The position numbers and the translations under genes were made by a program. From contig WBMZ01014161.1 of the NCBI GenBank assembly GCA_013400975.1, positions 48,501 through 112,500 on the forward strand: a DNA stretch of 64,000 bases. Reading direction: 5' to 3'. Source of the stretch: Atrichornis clamosus (lineage: Eukaryota > Chordata > Aves > Passeriformes > Menuridae). The notes beneath the pieces are model-generated. The model did not search any database and was not told where the DNA came from. It saw only the letters and a list, made by a program, of their open reading frames with translations. Below, one piece after another: positions 1 to 14,100 of this stretch; the stretch's first letter is position 1; every line of letters starts with the position of its first letter.

Positions 1-436
1 TGAAGGAAGGGTGATATTTGTGAGCTGTGAGGGGAGCTGTGTGAGAGAACTGGGAAATTGGGGAGTGCTGAATCACATATAGGTTATTATATAAGGCAGG
101 TTTGAAGTCAGACAGGAGCTGTTTTAGAAACTTGGGCAGTCTATCTGAAATTACGAACTGTCATGCAGCGCAAATTTACGTGGCTGAAATAAATGTCCTG
201 TATGTGCTTCGTTTTTTAAAGAGAAACCTTACAGAAGAATTGTGGGAGATTTGAGATTGTAAAATGGGTGATGTAGTTTGGCCTCCTTTTATAAAGTCTT
301 TTTAGTCTCTGCTACTTTGGATATTTAGAGTTGCATGGGGTCAGTAATTGAGCATTATTTTCATGCAGTGCTCACTGTATGATATTCAGTCTATATTTCT
401 TTTCATGATAAAAAGCATTTTACTTTTTTTTTCCCC

Positions 437-486
437 CATAGATTTTTCTGATGGTCTGAATTTTCATAGATTTTTCTGATGGTCTG
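437..486. repeat. 22-bp direct duplication, 28-bp period
   Basis: The 22-bp segment at 437-458 is repeated exactly at 465-486, starting catagatttttc and ending atggtctg. It looks like a local tandem duplication. A T/C tract ending in atag precedes the first copy and resembles a splice acceptor, but no conserved reading frame follows. Confidence 0.85.
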
Positions 487-2985
487 GTCTGAAACAACCA
501 GGTTGTTTTCTGTCAGAATTTGGTGCATGGGTTGTTCTGTTGCTATTACAGTAAGCATTGTGTTCATCCTGTGGAACAAAGGGAGAAGGAAAAAACACTT
601 CAGAAAATACATTCTGGATATATGCTCTAGTGACAGAAGTGAAGGTGAAGATGCTATATTTTGCCATTTACCAGATCAATACTCCCTCTGTGCTCATAAG
701 ATTATTTCCTTTCAAAGAAGTAATACCTCTACGGATAGTTTTGAAGGTGTTGGGCTGCATTATGCTGCATATTCCTAAATAGACCAGTTTTTGCAGTGAT
801 GTCTTTGGATATCCACAGCTCAGTGTAAATGTCCTGCAAAATGACTGAGTTTCTGCAATTTTTGTCTACAAAGGCACTGTGGTATCTTAAGTCTGCATTT
901 TAAAAAAATTATTTGACTTGAAATCTTGTGAAGTAAACATCTCAACTTGGATAAAAGCTGATATAACTTTCATTCTTGCATTCAAGTAGTTTTCTCAATG
1001 TTTCTTCTTATGTGCCTATGCTAAAATAAATCTCCCTTCTGTGCAATGTACTTCATTCTGATTTCTTTTTAAAACTCCCCTGTGTCAACATGTTGGGGGA
1101 GGTGAGGAGGACTGTGGGGGATGAACGGATACAAAGGGCAGTTCAGGAGAGGGAGACAACAGCAAGAACTGCAGTTTGTAGATGTTGATGCTCCTGGGAA
1201 AATAAAGATATCAAGTGTAAATGTCTGCCATGATTATCAGTTTTGACATATTCTGAGGAGGCAGGATTAGAAGCTCAGCAAGGAGTAAGATATTCCTGAT
1301 TTTATCCAAACATGATGGCAGATATCTGGCACCTGTAGGAAGTTATTTTAATCATCTCGTGGTTATATTATAATGGACTTGGTCATACTGAACTCTTTTA
1401 TATAATGCCTGGGTTGGGTAGGGCTGTCCTGACAGAAATTGCATTGCATGAGTGAATCGAGTGTTTGTAAGTGTATAAAACATCTGGATCTGTTACATTG
1501 ACATAGTTGTTAGGGGCAGGGCAGACCTAGAAATCTTATTCCACAGATTTGGGGCTCCCAGAGGATGTGGTGCTCACTAGAGTGATTCCTGGGAGAGTTC
1601 CTGGGAGAAGAGCCTGGTTATCTGGTACTTAGATTAGATCTCCTGTATGTAGGCATGGCACTGCTACTGCAGCCATTGTGTGGTTTGATAATCCTGATTA
1701 AAGAGTATTTGTGGCCTTTGCAGACAGGTGAATGTTCACATACTATCAGTCAGAAATTGTGTGCCTTCAGTTGTAGCAACACAGAATTTGAATAAATAAA
1801 ACCTTCTGGTACAGCTGTGTTAGGTAGCATGAAGCTTCTTTATGCTGATTCTCTGAAGTGTTTCCATGAGCATCTGTTGGTGACATCTCTTCGCTTTTGG
1901 GGAATGAGTATGAAGCTTTCTAGACATGGTTAAATCCAGGGGATTGTGGGCAAGCTAAGAGGAACATGGGAACAGCACTGCTGAAATACCGTATTCTGTG
2001 TTGCTTCAAGATTTTTAATAAAAAGTTACTTTTTATTAGAGTAATAGAGGGTACACAGGTACTTGAACATTTCTGTGTGAATAAATTGAAGGATTGACAA
2101 GGCACAACATTTAGAAATGCATCTTAAAATGTTAGAAGTTACTGTGAAAATGAGTTACTTCTGTATCAAGGAAGACTCTTTATTGTGGAATAGGATGCTA
2201 GAGCTTAGATTGAGGGTGCCTGAGAAAGAAAAGAAATCTCAGTTTATTCAGCTGCACTCAACTGTAGTATCTCTTTATTGAGCAACGCTTGGAGTGGATC
2301 AGTCAGAAAGTCTGAATGTTCCTTGAAATGTTTAAGGAACACTTAATTAGTGAGTTATATCCTCCAACATGAATTCAGATATAGAATTCTTGTTAGCTGT
2401 TGACTTTTGCTGGAAAGTTGCCTAGAAGGAAAGTAAATCTGTCAGGCACTCATTATCATGTTATGAAAATGGCCTTAATCACCTTTCTTTTTAATAAAGA
2501 TTTCATTTATGTGGACAGGGTGAAAACATCAAAGAGGTGTAGTAAACCCCACGAAGAGTTTTCAAAGATTTACCTCTGTGTTCTGGTGGATTTTTAAGAA
2601 CATCTGAGTGCAAATATGGTGCAAACTGAATTTACAGTTGCAAGTCTATACTGTAGAAGACTGAATGGTATAGTTTAAAAAAAAACAGAGAAATTGAAGA
2701 GGGGGAAATAAATCCCATAATTTTGCAGCAAGGTGAGGTATTAGTTTAGTTTTGGGAAGCACCTGTTTGGTACTCCTGTCTGTGTTTACTGGACTGTAAA
2801 ATTACTAAGTGTTTACTTCAGACCTTTTTCATATTTGTCTGTTAAATAAATTTTTTTTTGAAATTAAATTTGGGCTATATGTATACAAATAGGAGAATTT
2901 CCTCTCACTTTTCTCAGTCTTTATAAAACAGAGGAGAATCCAAAACCATACGGAGGTATTAGGGAAAAAATCAAAAAGAAACCAA

Positions 2986-3055
2986 CCCCCACCTCTGCTG
3001 AATCCACCAAAAAACCCCCCCCAAAAAATGGGAAAAAAACCCCCCAAAATCCCCC
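2986..3055 (-). repeat. C-run/A-run low-complexity block, G-runs on the - strand
   Basis: C runs of 5, 8, 6 and 5 bases at 2986-2990, 3015-3022, 3040-3045 and 3051-3055 alternate with A runs. The - strand has four G runs and could form a G-quadruplex, but two of the loops are long. The Gly/Phe/Trp-rich ORF that covers it on the - strand is an artefact of this composition. Confidence 0.7.
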
Positions 3056-6000
3056 AAAAAACCATACCAAAAATCCTACCTAAAATTCTCTTCAGAAAGC
3101 CAAATGCCAAAGGAAGATGCAGTTGTGTATGTGGATGCTAGTCATGGAAGAGGGATGTGATCTTAGTCTGTGTGGAGTTGTTGGTTTGTTGTTATAACAC
3201 CCCTTTTTATGTTGCTCGAACGTGTATCTGAATGCCAGGTAATTTTTTTAAATGCTGTTCTATAATAAAGCTATGTAGAAATTTCTAAAGCTTATGTCTA
3301 AAACTCTTGTAATTAGTAGCAAGGCTTTTTTGTTCCAAAGAGCTAAAGACCACAAGCGGTAGTTTTCAGATGTGACCTGTTGCTTATTTTGTTTTATGCA
3401 GCTTCTTTTCATCCCTCTGCTTTTTTCCCTTTTGTCTGGTGAAGTGGGTTTTTCTTGGTATGTTTTCTTAATGCTATAAAATGGGAAAACAATTTTTCAA
3501 ACATAATTCTTTAATTTAGTATGTTTTGCTGTCTCTTTCTCCAGACTGTAAGTCTGTTCCTCCCTTTATTAACAGTTGGACAAAAAGCAATTACTAGACA
3601 TACTGATAACAGCAAATAAGAGAACATTTTGCACCTTGGAGATCTGTTATAAGACAGCAATTTTCCACTTCATTGACTCACAACTGTTTTATTTTCTGCA
3701 GTAAACTCAAAAACTCGAGTAGTTTTTTGAACAGAATTCATCAAAAATTTCATTATTTTTAAATTAGATCTAAATGCTGGGATTAATTGAAATAATGCAG
3801 TGGTGTAGGATCAGTAGGAATTGCTGGAGCAGACACCCTCCTGGAACAAAAGTTGGAGAAGAAAGATGATTTGTGAAGACTGCTTTTTATTCAAGTCCAT
3901 AGGTTTTTGAAACTTTTTTTTAAGGGAATGGATATTCCATATAAAGAGATAAATTTCCCTTTAAGGGTCCTTGGAGAGCAAAATTTTAAAATGACACAAA
4001 AAGCCTTTAATATAAATTATTGCCCCATAGCAGCACAGGGTACTACAGAAAAGGCAGAAAGAAACAATCCCTTTGATCAGAGGAGATGTAATCAGAGAAG
4101 CCTTGAGGAGGAATGATCAGGAAAGCAAGTTTCAAAAATCCTCACTGAAGGTGAAGGTTGCTGAAATGAAGACATTGCAAAAGGAACTGGGAGGTAGAGT
4201 AGTGACCTAAAGATGGGTGCAGTAAAAACCTGCCACTCAGGATATATTTGCAAATCAAAATGATAGGGCAGGAATAGAAAAAATAGAAAGAGGAAATGGA
4301 GAATGACAAAGTGAAAAATAAAACCAGAAATTAAATAAATATTCAGCGGCTCTGCAAAGCATGGAGACATTAATAATACCTTCTGTATGCTCTCTACTTC
4401 TGACAATATAATGGTTGTCAGTGAAGCACATGGGATTCTGTACCACCCCTCACTTTTGACTGAAACAACAGTTTTTCGATTTCAGTCCTTTCACTAGAAG
4501 GATTTTGATTTTGGTTATGTTCTGAGAAGATATTAAATATAACTGAAAAATAATATTTTCAAGAGCTGTTGCAGACTGAGAGAGGGAAACAATCAGGATG
4601 ATACTATGTGTTATGGAACAGCAAATGAAAAATAGAGATAATTTTTAGATACTGATGAGAGTGGGTCATCACAATGGAGATAAAAAGCTTTTTTATGGGA
4701 TTTAATTGGGGATAAGCATTTTCAGGAGATTGTTATGGAAAGCAATCTGGAAATAGTCTTGAGTCTGATACTGTGTGATAATACATGATGGGAAGTGATC
4801 ATGTCCAGAAAAAGAAAAGAAGAAAAGGGGAGGGGGAAGGTTAAGGAGAGAAAAAACTGTAAATCCAAGTGAGATTGAAGAAATAATATGAGGAAGAGGA
4901 AAATGTGGCTGAAGGAAGAATTGCAGAATGTGGGGGAAGAAAAATTTTGGCCTTGCTGAGAATTTGAATGAAAATGAGAAAAGTAAACCCAAACTTTAAG
5001 GCTAAGAGCATATGGGGAAAAGGGAGGAAGGTATATATAGAATAATACCAGAGTGAATTGTGGGAGATCTGAGCTGAGACTTTTGCCAGCTTTCTCCCCA
5101 GCAGCAACCTCTGTGTCATAAATTCATCAGGCATGGTGGGAGAGATTTAAAAAAAAAAAAAGAGAGAGAAGTAGACAATAAAAATTTGGGATAGAGTGGA
5201 GGAAATTAGAGTAGCAGGGCTTCAAGTGATAAAAATTAATTTTGTGTGCTGACCTTGCTAGAGAGCCCATGGCAAGGAGAAGAGTGAGTTAAGATGACTA
5301 AAACTCCACTCTTAGTAATTAAAAAACAAAAAATTTTTTAATGTATGTGGCTGTTACTGCAGCTGGTCATAACTTAAGAATTTTATATCACAAAATAAAG
5401 AGGTTTGCGGTAACAAAGGATCTAGCAACTGCACAATGTCTTTGACTCAAATGCTGATGAAAAACACAAGAGAACATATTTTCCATAATAATGAGTTTTT
5501 GGGGGTGCAGTGCATGAGAGTAATTCTGGTGAAAATTTCACTTTGATCCTGAGATATACTGGCAAAACAAAAAAAGTGGGAAAAATAAAATACAGATAAA
5601 GCATCAGCATAATTTTAAAAATTTTTGAAAGTTATGAATGCATTTGGATCATGAGCTTTAGTGGATAGAAATTGCATGTAACAAGATATTTGAAAAGATA
5701 GAAAAGTTGTTAAAAGAAGAGGACCCAAGAGAAATTTGGAGTATGAAGACTGCTAAGTGAAGGGATAAATTTCTTAATTGTGCACCACACAATCTCTCTA
5801 CTGGAATGCCTGGTAGCTTAGGTAACACTGTAAATGGGGTTATTTCAGCATCCCCTGGGTGTGATAAGTTAGTGTGATTAATCTGGGACGTTATAAAATT
5901 GGTATTTTTAAATGCAAACTCTGTTATCAGGACTGGGATTCTGTTGCTTAAGGGTAAAAAAGAACTAGGTGTATGCTTTCAAAATATTTCAGAGAAATTT

Positions 6001-7859
6001 ATTAATAAATAAAGGAAAACTCTGGAGTGTTGGAAAGGTAATGGTGGTTGTGTTTCCGATAACACTTGGTCATCTATAAAATGCACAAGAAATAGAGCAA
6101 ATTAATAACTGTATCTGGGCTTCAGAAAAAGATGTTTTAATTTTGGATGCTAAAAATAAATGTATTTTCTTGAAAGTCAGTAAAACAGACAAGCTGAAAG
6201 AAGTATACATTTTGGTTTTTGTAAAACATGTTGTTAAATTAATGCCAGCAAGAAAGATTAAGAAGAAAATGTGCTGTTATTTCATGCTGTTTAATTAGAG
6301 TAAAGCACAAATGATTTCTAGTTTAGAAAAGAACATATATTTATCTAGATATTTCTCAAAGAGTTTCTTAAGAGTTACAGGTTTGGGTGTATTTTGGGGA
6401 GAAATGTGGGTATGTGTCTGTAAAATTCTGTCGTTCTGTCAGCTAAACCACAGAGAATTCTTAGGTAGTCCCATTAAAACATGACACTGCTTTTTACTGT
6501 TGTTAATGCAGACAAATAATGCAGCATGTCCAATTTTGTGTACAGGAAAACTGTACGAGGATGTATTAATTTGCTCTTAGTAGATGAGTTATGTAATGAA
6601 ATTTTGACAGGAGAGTGTCTTCCCTCTCCTTGAAAGGAATCAAGATGAGGTGTAAAACCTTAAAAAGAATGAGACTGGCAAATTTAATTAATAAATTTTG
6701 ACATGTTGCCTTTGACCTCATGATAAATTTGCTTAAATTAGCTTTTTAAAAACGTCTCTTCCTTTTAATTGTCATCACATAAAAGAAAGGAATTCCCCTC
6801 TGCACTTAAAATCTATGCACCTGTTTTGGTCCCTACAAGCTTTAGATCTTTTTAGGGAGCACGTGTTGCTGTTTAATTGGAAATATTTTGCATTTGCACT
6901 AAGTTAGAAAAAAAAATTATTTCAGTGTCTTCAGATTTTTTTCAGTGTGCATTCATTCATTAAGCTACTCATCCTTTCTAATCAATGGATTTATAAGAAC
7001 TCTGACAAATCTGTACTATACTGAGAATGTTAATGGTAAAAGAGGAAATAATGTGCTTTGGGGAGAAATTGTGCTGGGATCAGAGGAAGGAGGAGACAAG
7101 ACAGAGTCTCAGAGGAAACACTCTCCCCTCAGCCTGGACATGGCATTTGTTTCCAATGTTAATAATGTTTTCTAATGGTGATCCTTCACCCTGGAAATTA
7201 AGCAGGAACTCTCTTCTTGTCCCTCTGTATGTGCGGCCTCGTCCTGAAGCCCAAATACTCTGGGTGAAAATAACACAAGTATCATCAGGATTGATGGAAA
7301 AGTCTCTTCACAAAAGGTTTTTATTCATGTTGAATTCTCCTACTGCGGAAGTTTCCTTTGTGCAGAATGAAAACTGTCGTCATTCATGTGCTAGCATTTA
7401 GATTAATAGCATGCTTCCCTTCTTCAGTCCCTGCGATGAGGATTCAGGATGCTGAAATATTAGATGTGCTGAAGTGTGGCAGTGGAGAAACTCATCAATT
7501 CCTATTGCTCGGAGAGAGAGAGGCGTTTTTAGTTGAGTAGAACATTGTGACTTGAACAGGGGACACATTTTCAGCAGGCAGGAGTAATACTTGAATGTTG
7601 ATAACATCAAATGACCAAATGTTTCTTTTTCTAAATACAATTATATTGGAAATGCATGTGATGCTTTTTCAAAAGCCTGTTACTTGCAGAAACTACAGTA
7701 ATGGTACAGTCGCTTGGTATTCTGTATGATTGCTTGTTCCTTGCGTGGAAAAGGTTAAAACAAAACACATCATCCTGCTTTTCATATTTCTAGTTTGTAG
7801 ATTCCTGTTTGATCTATAAGTCGATACAGTGTCTCATTAATGAATGGCTTTTCTTCAGA

Positions 7860-7888
7860 AATGAACCTTTTACATTGTAAGGTTCATT
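7860..7888. repeat. 10-bp perfect inverted repeat
   Basis: aatgaacctt at 7860-7869 is followed after 9 bases by its exact reverse complement aaggttcatt at 7879-7888. It could form a small hairpin. No function is implied by the surroundings. Confidence 0.7.
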
Positions 7889-8096
7889 CTTTAAAAAGAA
7901 GACATATTTACTGAGTTTTAAAAACAAAGAATTGCTTTATTTTGTAAATTTTACAGGTTTGAATTTACTCTCTCCAGAATTGACATCTCAGTTCTAGCTT
8001 TTAAAATACTCTTTCAAGCATATACGTAATTAAAGTATTGAGCTGCCTCCTTTCCTCCTTTTCTGAGGGATACAGCTTCAGCCTCTTCCATGTGGT

Positions 8097-8131
8097 GGGG
8101 GTGGGTGGGAGAGGAGTGGTGGGAATGTGGG
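8097..8131 (+). repeat. G-quadruplex-type tract
   Basis: G runs of 5, 3, 3, 3 and 3 lie at 8097-8101, 8103-8105, 8107-8109, 8121-8123 and 8129-8131. The first two loops are single T, which favours a stable quadruplex; one loop of 11 is longer than the usual 7-base limit. It is on the presumed transcribed sense strand, so it could fold in intronic RNA. Confidence 0.6.
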
Positions 8132-11100
8132 TGTATTTAGTACAGATAAATGGAGAAGGCAGCAGGTGGGAACACTGGGAGACAGAGCGGTTGGGGTCTC
8201 CTTAAGGAGTCTACCAGTGGCTTGTGTGAGGCAAACAAGTTCATGCTTTGAAGAAAAGGCAGATAATTTTAAATGTTTTAGGTTAGTGTTTGAGCATGGT
8301 TGTGCTGTGAAAGAAATGTAGTTATTTTTACTTTTTTCCTCATTCAGTCTTTCTTTCTTTTCGGATTAGGTTTTGCTTTGTGTTTTTTTTACTGAAAGAT
8401 TGTTTTAGTCTCTTTTTTTTAGGATTCTCAGGGTCATCAGAAAAACAGCAATAAAGCTGTATTACCAGACATCGTAACTACACTGATGCTGTCTAACATG
8501 TTTTCTAAAAATATTTCAGATCTTGTTTCTTTCTCTTCCCAAAGAATATTGGGATCCATTTCATTTATTTACCTATCAGATTCTTGGTTTTCGGGATCAG
8601 ACACAGATCCATTTCCAGGTATCTTAATGATGTAATCATAATTTCGTGAACTTTTTCTGAAAACAAGTGAAAAATCTGATTCCAGTCCTGGTAAACACCG
8701 TAGAAGGGAAGGTGGGTTTCAGTCATATTTACAGTTCAGAAAGGAAAGAAGAATATTCTGAAAGATTTTCTTGATAGCTAAGGAATGAAAACAGAGGTGA
8801 CAGAGAGGGGGGAATGTCTTTACACAAGGCTAGTGCTGCTGCTGCTATTTTCTGTGTTTTCTGTTCTGTTGTCAACTGCTGCAGGAAATTCATGCCTGCT
8901 GCATCTTCCAGAAGGTTTTGTGTCACTGGTTGTATGGAAAGTTGCATTAGTTTTGCAGAGTGCTGCAGACTCGTAATATTTTAATGGTTTTAGAAAGCAG
9001 CTGAACAAATTCAGGGAAGAATATCCATTAAAAGCAATTAAATACGAAGACATTTTGTCTGGCTTTAGAAACCTTTGAACCACAAATCACTGGAGTTTGG
9101 GAGGGTATTTTTGGGAGGGGAAGGCTTGAAATAATGGTAGAAAGGGGATTGAAGTTACACTTAGATGTCACTTCAATAGCAGCATTTTAAAAGTTCGGTG
9201 TTACTTCTGAATTGCGTGGTAGCCTGTCCCCTCACTCCAGGATCACCTTCTGGGAGCTGTGTTTCCATTTAGTGACATACTCTTTACCTTTTGGACAGGA
9301 AGGATGATTTTCTGACTAAATGCAATCCTTGACTGTTGTCTAGAACAGAATTACTCTGTGAAGCTATGCAAGAATTTCAGTACACTTCATCTGTTCTGTC
9401 TCTCTGAAATCCATAAAAATACAGTAATATAAATTAAGTCATCCATCTAGTTCGTAATGGAGCCTTATAATCCTGTCTCAGTTCTGGTTTTGGTCTCAAA
9501 ATATGGGCAAACAGAGCCCTCTTGTCTGTCTGAAACACGTAAGAAAAGCTTGTCTTGAAGGCACTTCCATTGCATTCAGCATGTCTTTCAGAGGAATGTC
9601 AATCTTTTTCTCTCCTAAACTTTCTTCCCTGTGCATTGTTGTAAGAGAGGTTCCTTGGGAGTCTGCTGGCTGATCATGCTGTAATACTGACTTTTATAGG
9701 GAGAGAACCTGACCCAGATGAGTGCTGCCACAGGAAGGCAGCTTGTCTTGAACTGAGAGTGAATATTAAGTGCTGATTGGAAAAGCAGTACAAAACAGAA
9801 ATGGCTCTAAAGGAACATAACTGATATTTTTGAATTTTTTTTTTTAATGCTACCAGTTTTGCTAATTCTAGTGTTTTGCTAGACATATAACTCCAAATTC
9901 GTGTGGTGTCTTTCTGTGTTCCCTGTTAACTAACCTCTCTAAATCTTGATTTTTTTTTATCTACTGGAATTCTGGTTGTGTATTCTTAGTCTTAAAGCCT
10001 GGGCATGCAAACTGGGAGATGTGTGTGTTTTGAGATGTTTTGGTAATTGAAGTTCAGGTGACAGTGCCAGGGGTAGGACTACATTATGTGGCTGGAACAC
10101 AGGGAATCACTGAGGTGTTGGAGCAGTGTCTCAAAGGACTAATCTGTTCCGTGGTAACTCATTGTTCTGGCCGTGAAAAGAAGGTGGTCGACGTTTTCAT
10201 AATTATTGGGAAGAACGTCTCTCATAATCTGCCATGTTAACAAGGGATTACTCTGTCTTAAATGGAACAAAGTTTCCCATCTCTGTGCTGTGTCAGTCAA
10301 GTGTCAGATGAAAAATAACTCATTGGTCTGGACTATCAAACCCATCTAAATCCAGAAGTTTATTTTCTCCTGAGGCACTTTGGCAGACTTTGCTTCTAGA
10401 AACAAAGAATAGAAGGGTGGGTGGCCGTGTGTAAGAAAGTCGTGGATCTCCTAAAGCCAGGTGACTAAAAATCCTTGATACAGAAACTCCCACTTCACTT
10501 GGATGCAGATAAATAAAGTAGGATTTTCTAATTTATTCCTTTGACCCCATGCATAGTGCACAGGCAGCAGTTATCCAGGGGGTTTGGTGAAGGCTGAAAA
10601 GAGTTGTAACTCTGAGATTTCTCTTTATTTATTGAAGAAGATCTGAATTTTATGCCTGAAAAGTATTTATTAGGTATTTGATGCACAGTGAAGGCACTAA
10701 ACAGATTTAAAAATTTATAGCTATTATTCTGTGAACTATTAAGAGAAAGCTGAGAAGCAGGATATATCTACTAGTTGGTATAGAAGTTATGTAATCAGCA
10801 CGTTAAACAATTAAATATAGCCTGGACTGCCTAAAGCACATCCTAAACTGGATGTGTTTAAGAACAGGATCAAAGGTAAGGTTGAGAAGACACTGAGAAG
10901 ACAGAAGTTGCACAAAACTTCCTATCTTAAATGCTTCTACATGACATCAAGCACAAATTGAACTTTCCAGAAAATGAATTTGTATTCTCTTCTTTGCCCT
11001 GACATTGATAGAAGAGACCTGTTCAGGCTGCCTGCCTGCCACAATCCCTGTCTATCAGAGCAGGCTTTCTGCAGCTGTGGTGTGTCTCCCAAGGAGTAAA

Positions 11101-14100
11101 TTTTTTACATTTTATGTTGGGAGTTCTTTCTAGCAGAGCGACACTTACGTACCCTTAATTTGCTTAATTTTCCCGTGTCAGTACTCATTCTCCTGTAGAT
11201 TGAGAAAGAGGTTTTTTCTTTTGTTAAGCAAAGTACTATAAAGAGATTGATAATTTCAAGGTAGGATGTTTTTGCCTTCCCGTTTTGAGATCTGCTAGGT
11301 GACCAGAAGGTGATGATCCCAGGTTTAGGAAGCTGCCCTGGAACTATTTCTGTCTTTCTGTGGGTCTGATTTACTTCATCTTTGATATCTGAAATGAAAG
11401 AATGATCCTGTAATCCCATAATAATAGATAACTAGACTTTAAAACAAAGTGTAAGAAAGCTGTAAAATCTTTTTTCAAAATATAACTTCGAATAAGAAGG
11501 TAGAGAGATTCAGATTACACTGGAGAGGAATCACATACTTGGAAAAGATGGGAAAGAAAAGCCTAACATCTTTGATCTAGGAAAATAAATGTAAATTGGT
11601 GTATATTAGACGGTGTCATGGAAAAGTTGTAAATGTGGGGGTGGTATTATGATTTAATGATTTTAATGATTGGAAGTGAAAGTGAATATTTATATTCTGA
11701 AATATAAAATTTGTATGTTGAATGCTACAAATTTAAAAGTACAAAAAAAGATTTTGGAGAATTATGATAGCAAGTGAAGTTTCATATAGCACGTTGATAT
11801 TTTAAATAGTAATACTGAAAGTATTTGTACCCACCTTCTCATAGCTCATGGTCTTGACCTGAGTATCAGAAAAAGTAGCGAGTATGAAGAAAAAGTTAGA
11901 AACCCAAACAATATTTAGTTTAATAAAGAACAATATAAAAGCCTGTAGTGGAAAGGATGGTCTTATATAAAAGATAAGTATAGTTCAACATGACATTTTG
12001 CTAGAATCTAGTCATCCTCCTCTCAGACCCAGAACAGCAGAATGAAACTTCAGATGGATGATGCAAGCGTATCCAGGAACTGTTTGCAGAGCAGACAGAC
12101 GGGAGGGAGGGTGAATCAACACCTGCCACGTACACAGGTCAGAAGGGGATTCTGCTGACTCTTGCACGAGTAAGGGGGTATCCACTCACACCGAGGAGCA
12201 GCAGTTATAATGTGAAATTAATTTGTGGAACTCAGCTTAGCAAGATGTCTTTAAATAATAGCTCTCTGGAGTATTACAAAAGGACATTGAATTAATAGAG
12301 GAGAAGAAAATCCCCATACGATGGCACTGGTTCATTTGCCCTCTCCTCGTCCTCTCGTGCCTCCTCCTTCAGGCAGTCAGCTGACTTTAGGAATAAACTG
12401 CCCCAGAGGAAAAGATGTTAAAGCTACCACCTTTGAGAGGTTTCTTACCTAGTAAGATGAGGTAGTAGTCAGAAGTGAAAAAACACTAGTGGATTTAAAA
12501 ACGTTTCTGTTCCCGATCCAGGACAGTTGTGGTGTTTCCATTTGCAGTTTTTCGGAGTTAATTTTACAGAAATTAAACTGTTGACATAAATAATTAAGTA
12601 AAATCAGGTACAGCAGCAGTGATGTAATTGTAAAAAGAGGAGAGATTAGTGGGGGAAAGCAAGCTGAGCTCTGGAGCAGATGAGGAAAGAGCTGCAGTGC
12701 AGAATGAGCAGAGATGGGGAGGGCAAAAGAAGTGTCCTGTTATTTGGCTTGTTTGTATTTTTTTTTTTCTTGCTTTGTTTTGCCTTTGGAAACTGATGGC
12801 TTTTAAACTCACTAGCATATATATTCACAGAGTGGGCTGAAAACTTACCGAGGTACAGTTTTCTGTTAGGAAATGATGATTTGATGGAATTGCAGTACTC
12901 TGTGGGAATGGTTGGTGGGCTGCCCAGCTGCTTTGCTCTGCTCTTGGCTGCTGGCCATCTAGTCTGCTCCCGCAGCTGCCTGTCATGTGGGCCTGCTGCC
13001 TTGGCTGTTGGATCCTGTTTGATGTATTTGTGCATTCTAACAAATAAAACAGCAAATCACCAATTAGAACACCAATTAGCAATCACCACTTCACCAACTA
13101 CAGTCTTAATTGGACAATCATTTTCAGTAATAATTGATTGATCCCTAACTAACAACCATTAATCAATGATCTTGCATTTCAATACTTACACTTCTAAAAA
13201 GTTGACACATTCTTATTTCAATTTTTGATGTATTTGTAAGAATACATAAAATATATACTCCAAAATATGCTATCCAATAACATTTTCAATTTTAAGATGT
13301 TACCAATTAATATAAAAAAAAGTCAAAATCAAAACAGCCAGTGAGTTTTTTTCTAAAGCTGAAACTCCGAATTTTGTTCCAAATGTGAGATTTAGTTCCA
13401 TTTGCCGTTTACAGAACAAACTGTTTTTATCTGGAGCTAATGAAGCCTGGGCAATGACGAGCTGGTGTCTGTTGTCCTTTCACACCTCCTGTCCTTTTTT
13501 CTCCCACTTCTCCTGCTCCAGCACACAAAAACTGAAATTCCTCTAGTTTTCCTAGTGAAGCATTCTGAATGACATCGTGTTTCCTACGGCATCTCTGAGC
13601 AGGAAAAGCACATGCTTGATTTGGAGCTCTGCTGAAGGGCTAAGTGTCTCTTCCCAAAGAGGAGAGAGTAATTAAGCTCTATGTGCTTCCTGAAAGTAGG
13701 CCTTGGTTTGGGGGCTCTTTTTTCTATCCAACAGGCATTTTCAGTAACATTCCTCCAGTTTCTCATCTTTGAAAGTCTTGCCTTCTCTAAAAGTCATTGG
13801 AAGGCAGCTAACAGGTTCCAGAGTTACTCAGCTGGAAAGCACTACATAAAAGCAGCAACAACATTCTTAGGGGACTTGGTTAAAAATTAACCTTTAAATT
13901 TTTCCATTAAGCAGAGTTCCAGATTCAGCTGGGTTCTTGTTACTGCCCAGCACAGTATAGCTTAAGATTCGAAGGGAACCAGTGTAGAGAATTTTGTCAC
14001 TTAATTTTTGTGATTATTTTCCTTTGGTTTTTGCTGGTCTGTTTGTGTGTATTTGAATCTCTTTATAGTTATTAATGCTTTAGTATATTCAGCTTGTCCA

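Noticed and set aside
479..778. Open frame of 99 codons on the + strand near the window start
   Set aside because: No recognisable protein, a second overlapping frame of similar length, stops just upstream and no KDM6A similarity.
2829..3110. 93-codon Gly/Phe/Trp-rich frame on the - strand
   Set aside because: It is a direct product of the C-run/A-run low-complexity block.
7027..7401. 124-codon frame on the + strand
   Set aside because: It has no recognisable motif and overlaps other frames; most likely chance in intronic sequence.
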